A DNA stretch of 64,000 bases from Sipunculus nudus (Eukaryota > Annelida > Sipuncula > Golfingiida > Sipunculidae), in the NCBI GenBank assembly GCA_026874595.1, contig CM049321.1, forward strand, positions 19,996,979 to 20,060,978, in the 5' to 3' direction. Below, one piece after another: positions 63,646 to 64,000 of this stretch (the first letter of the stretch is position 1; each line of letters opens with the position of its first letter). The notes below the pieces were generated by a model, which did not search any database, was not told the DNA's origin, and saw only the letters and a list, made by a program, of their open reading frames with translations. The translations under genes were made by a program, and so were the position numbers.

Positions 63646-64000
63646 TCCAAGCACTGGACTATACATGGACAAAATTACATACGTGTACATACCAGAATAA
63701 CAGCAGACCACTTCACACAATGACAGCTTAAGTAAACCCGCACTCTTTCGTGGAAGAACTAGCCAGTGTTCAGATCATATCTATGTTGCGCTGTATGAGT
63801 TTATGTACATTCTGGGCATTGCATCCAAGACCCTGGGAAACATCGGAACTCATTCTCTCAGAAATTTTGTCAGCCTTTTCGTCTATAATATCTGATGTCG
63901 TTGGCACTGCAGCAGAAATTAAGATAGGCTGTTTACATTGAAGCTCATTGTTGTTGGAATTCCTCAAGCATGCAACTTCTGATAAAAGAACTTGGAATAC
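63646..64000 (+). other. RAB5: RAB5 3' UTR (continues beyond window)
   Basis: No AATAAA is seen before the window end, so the 3' UTR is probably longer. Confidence 0.6.

Overview
The window is eukaryotic nuclear DNA: AT-rich, with genes split by kilobase-sized GT-AG introns and a dense load of short transposons, tRNA-derived SINEs, microsatellites and poly-G tracts. The proteins are metazoan, and the repeats look like those of a lophotrochozoan, most likely a bivalve mollusc. That taxonomic call is inference.

Three protein genes can be assembled exon by exon with consistent phase. (1) STX17 (syntaxin-17, autophagosome SNARE) on the minus strand, about 7.56 kb down to 1.04 kb, seven coding exons. 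Its linker exon is about 1 kb and holds eight copies of a 17-residue repeat, giving about 599 aa against 302 in human. (2) EFHB (CFAP21, a ciliary doublet-microtubule inner protein with EF-hands) on the minus strand, 26,660 to 17,471, nine coding exons, 586 aa. (3) RAB5 (early endosome small GTPase) on the plus strand, 40,669 to 63,645, five coding exons, 212 aa, with a 5' UTR acceptor at 40,559. EFHB and RAB5 are head to head, as EFHB and RAB5A are in human, so the pair looks like an ancient microsynteny block. Both first coding exons have an acceptor just before the ATG, so both leaders start inside the 26.7-40.5 kb interval, possibly at a shared promoter near 30.6-31.3 kb.

Layout: 0-1 kb repeats and a small MITE; 1.0-7.6 kb STX17, one intron of which holds a MITE-like element with a SINE inside; 7.6-17.4 kb intergenic, with a piggyBac-like MITE (11.0-11.5 kb), an orphan exon candidate (11.95 kb) and simple repeats; 17.5-26.7 kb EFHB; 26.7-40.5 kb the divergent intergenic region, with SINEs, the putative promoter and a 3.9 kb long-inverted-repeat element (33.5-37.4 kb) carrying two further elements; 40.6-64 kb RAB5, whose 13.5 kb first coding intron has a second long-inverted-repeat element (49.32-51.29 kb) inserted in an older MITE, and whose later introns carry tandem arrays.

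There is no operon, CRISPR array, rRNA or intact tRNA gene, and no complete transposase. The most unusual items are the repeat-expanded STX17 linker with an apparently short SNARE motif, the conserved EFHB/RAB5 pair, and the nested foldback-like elements.
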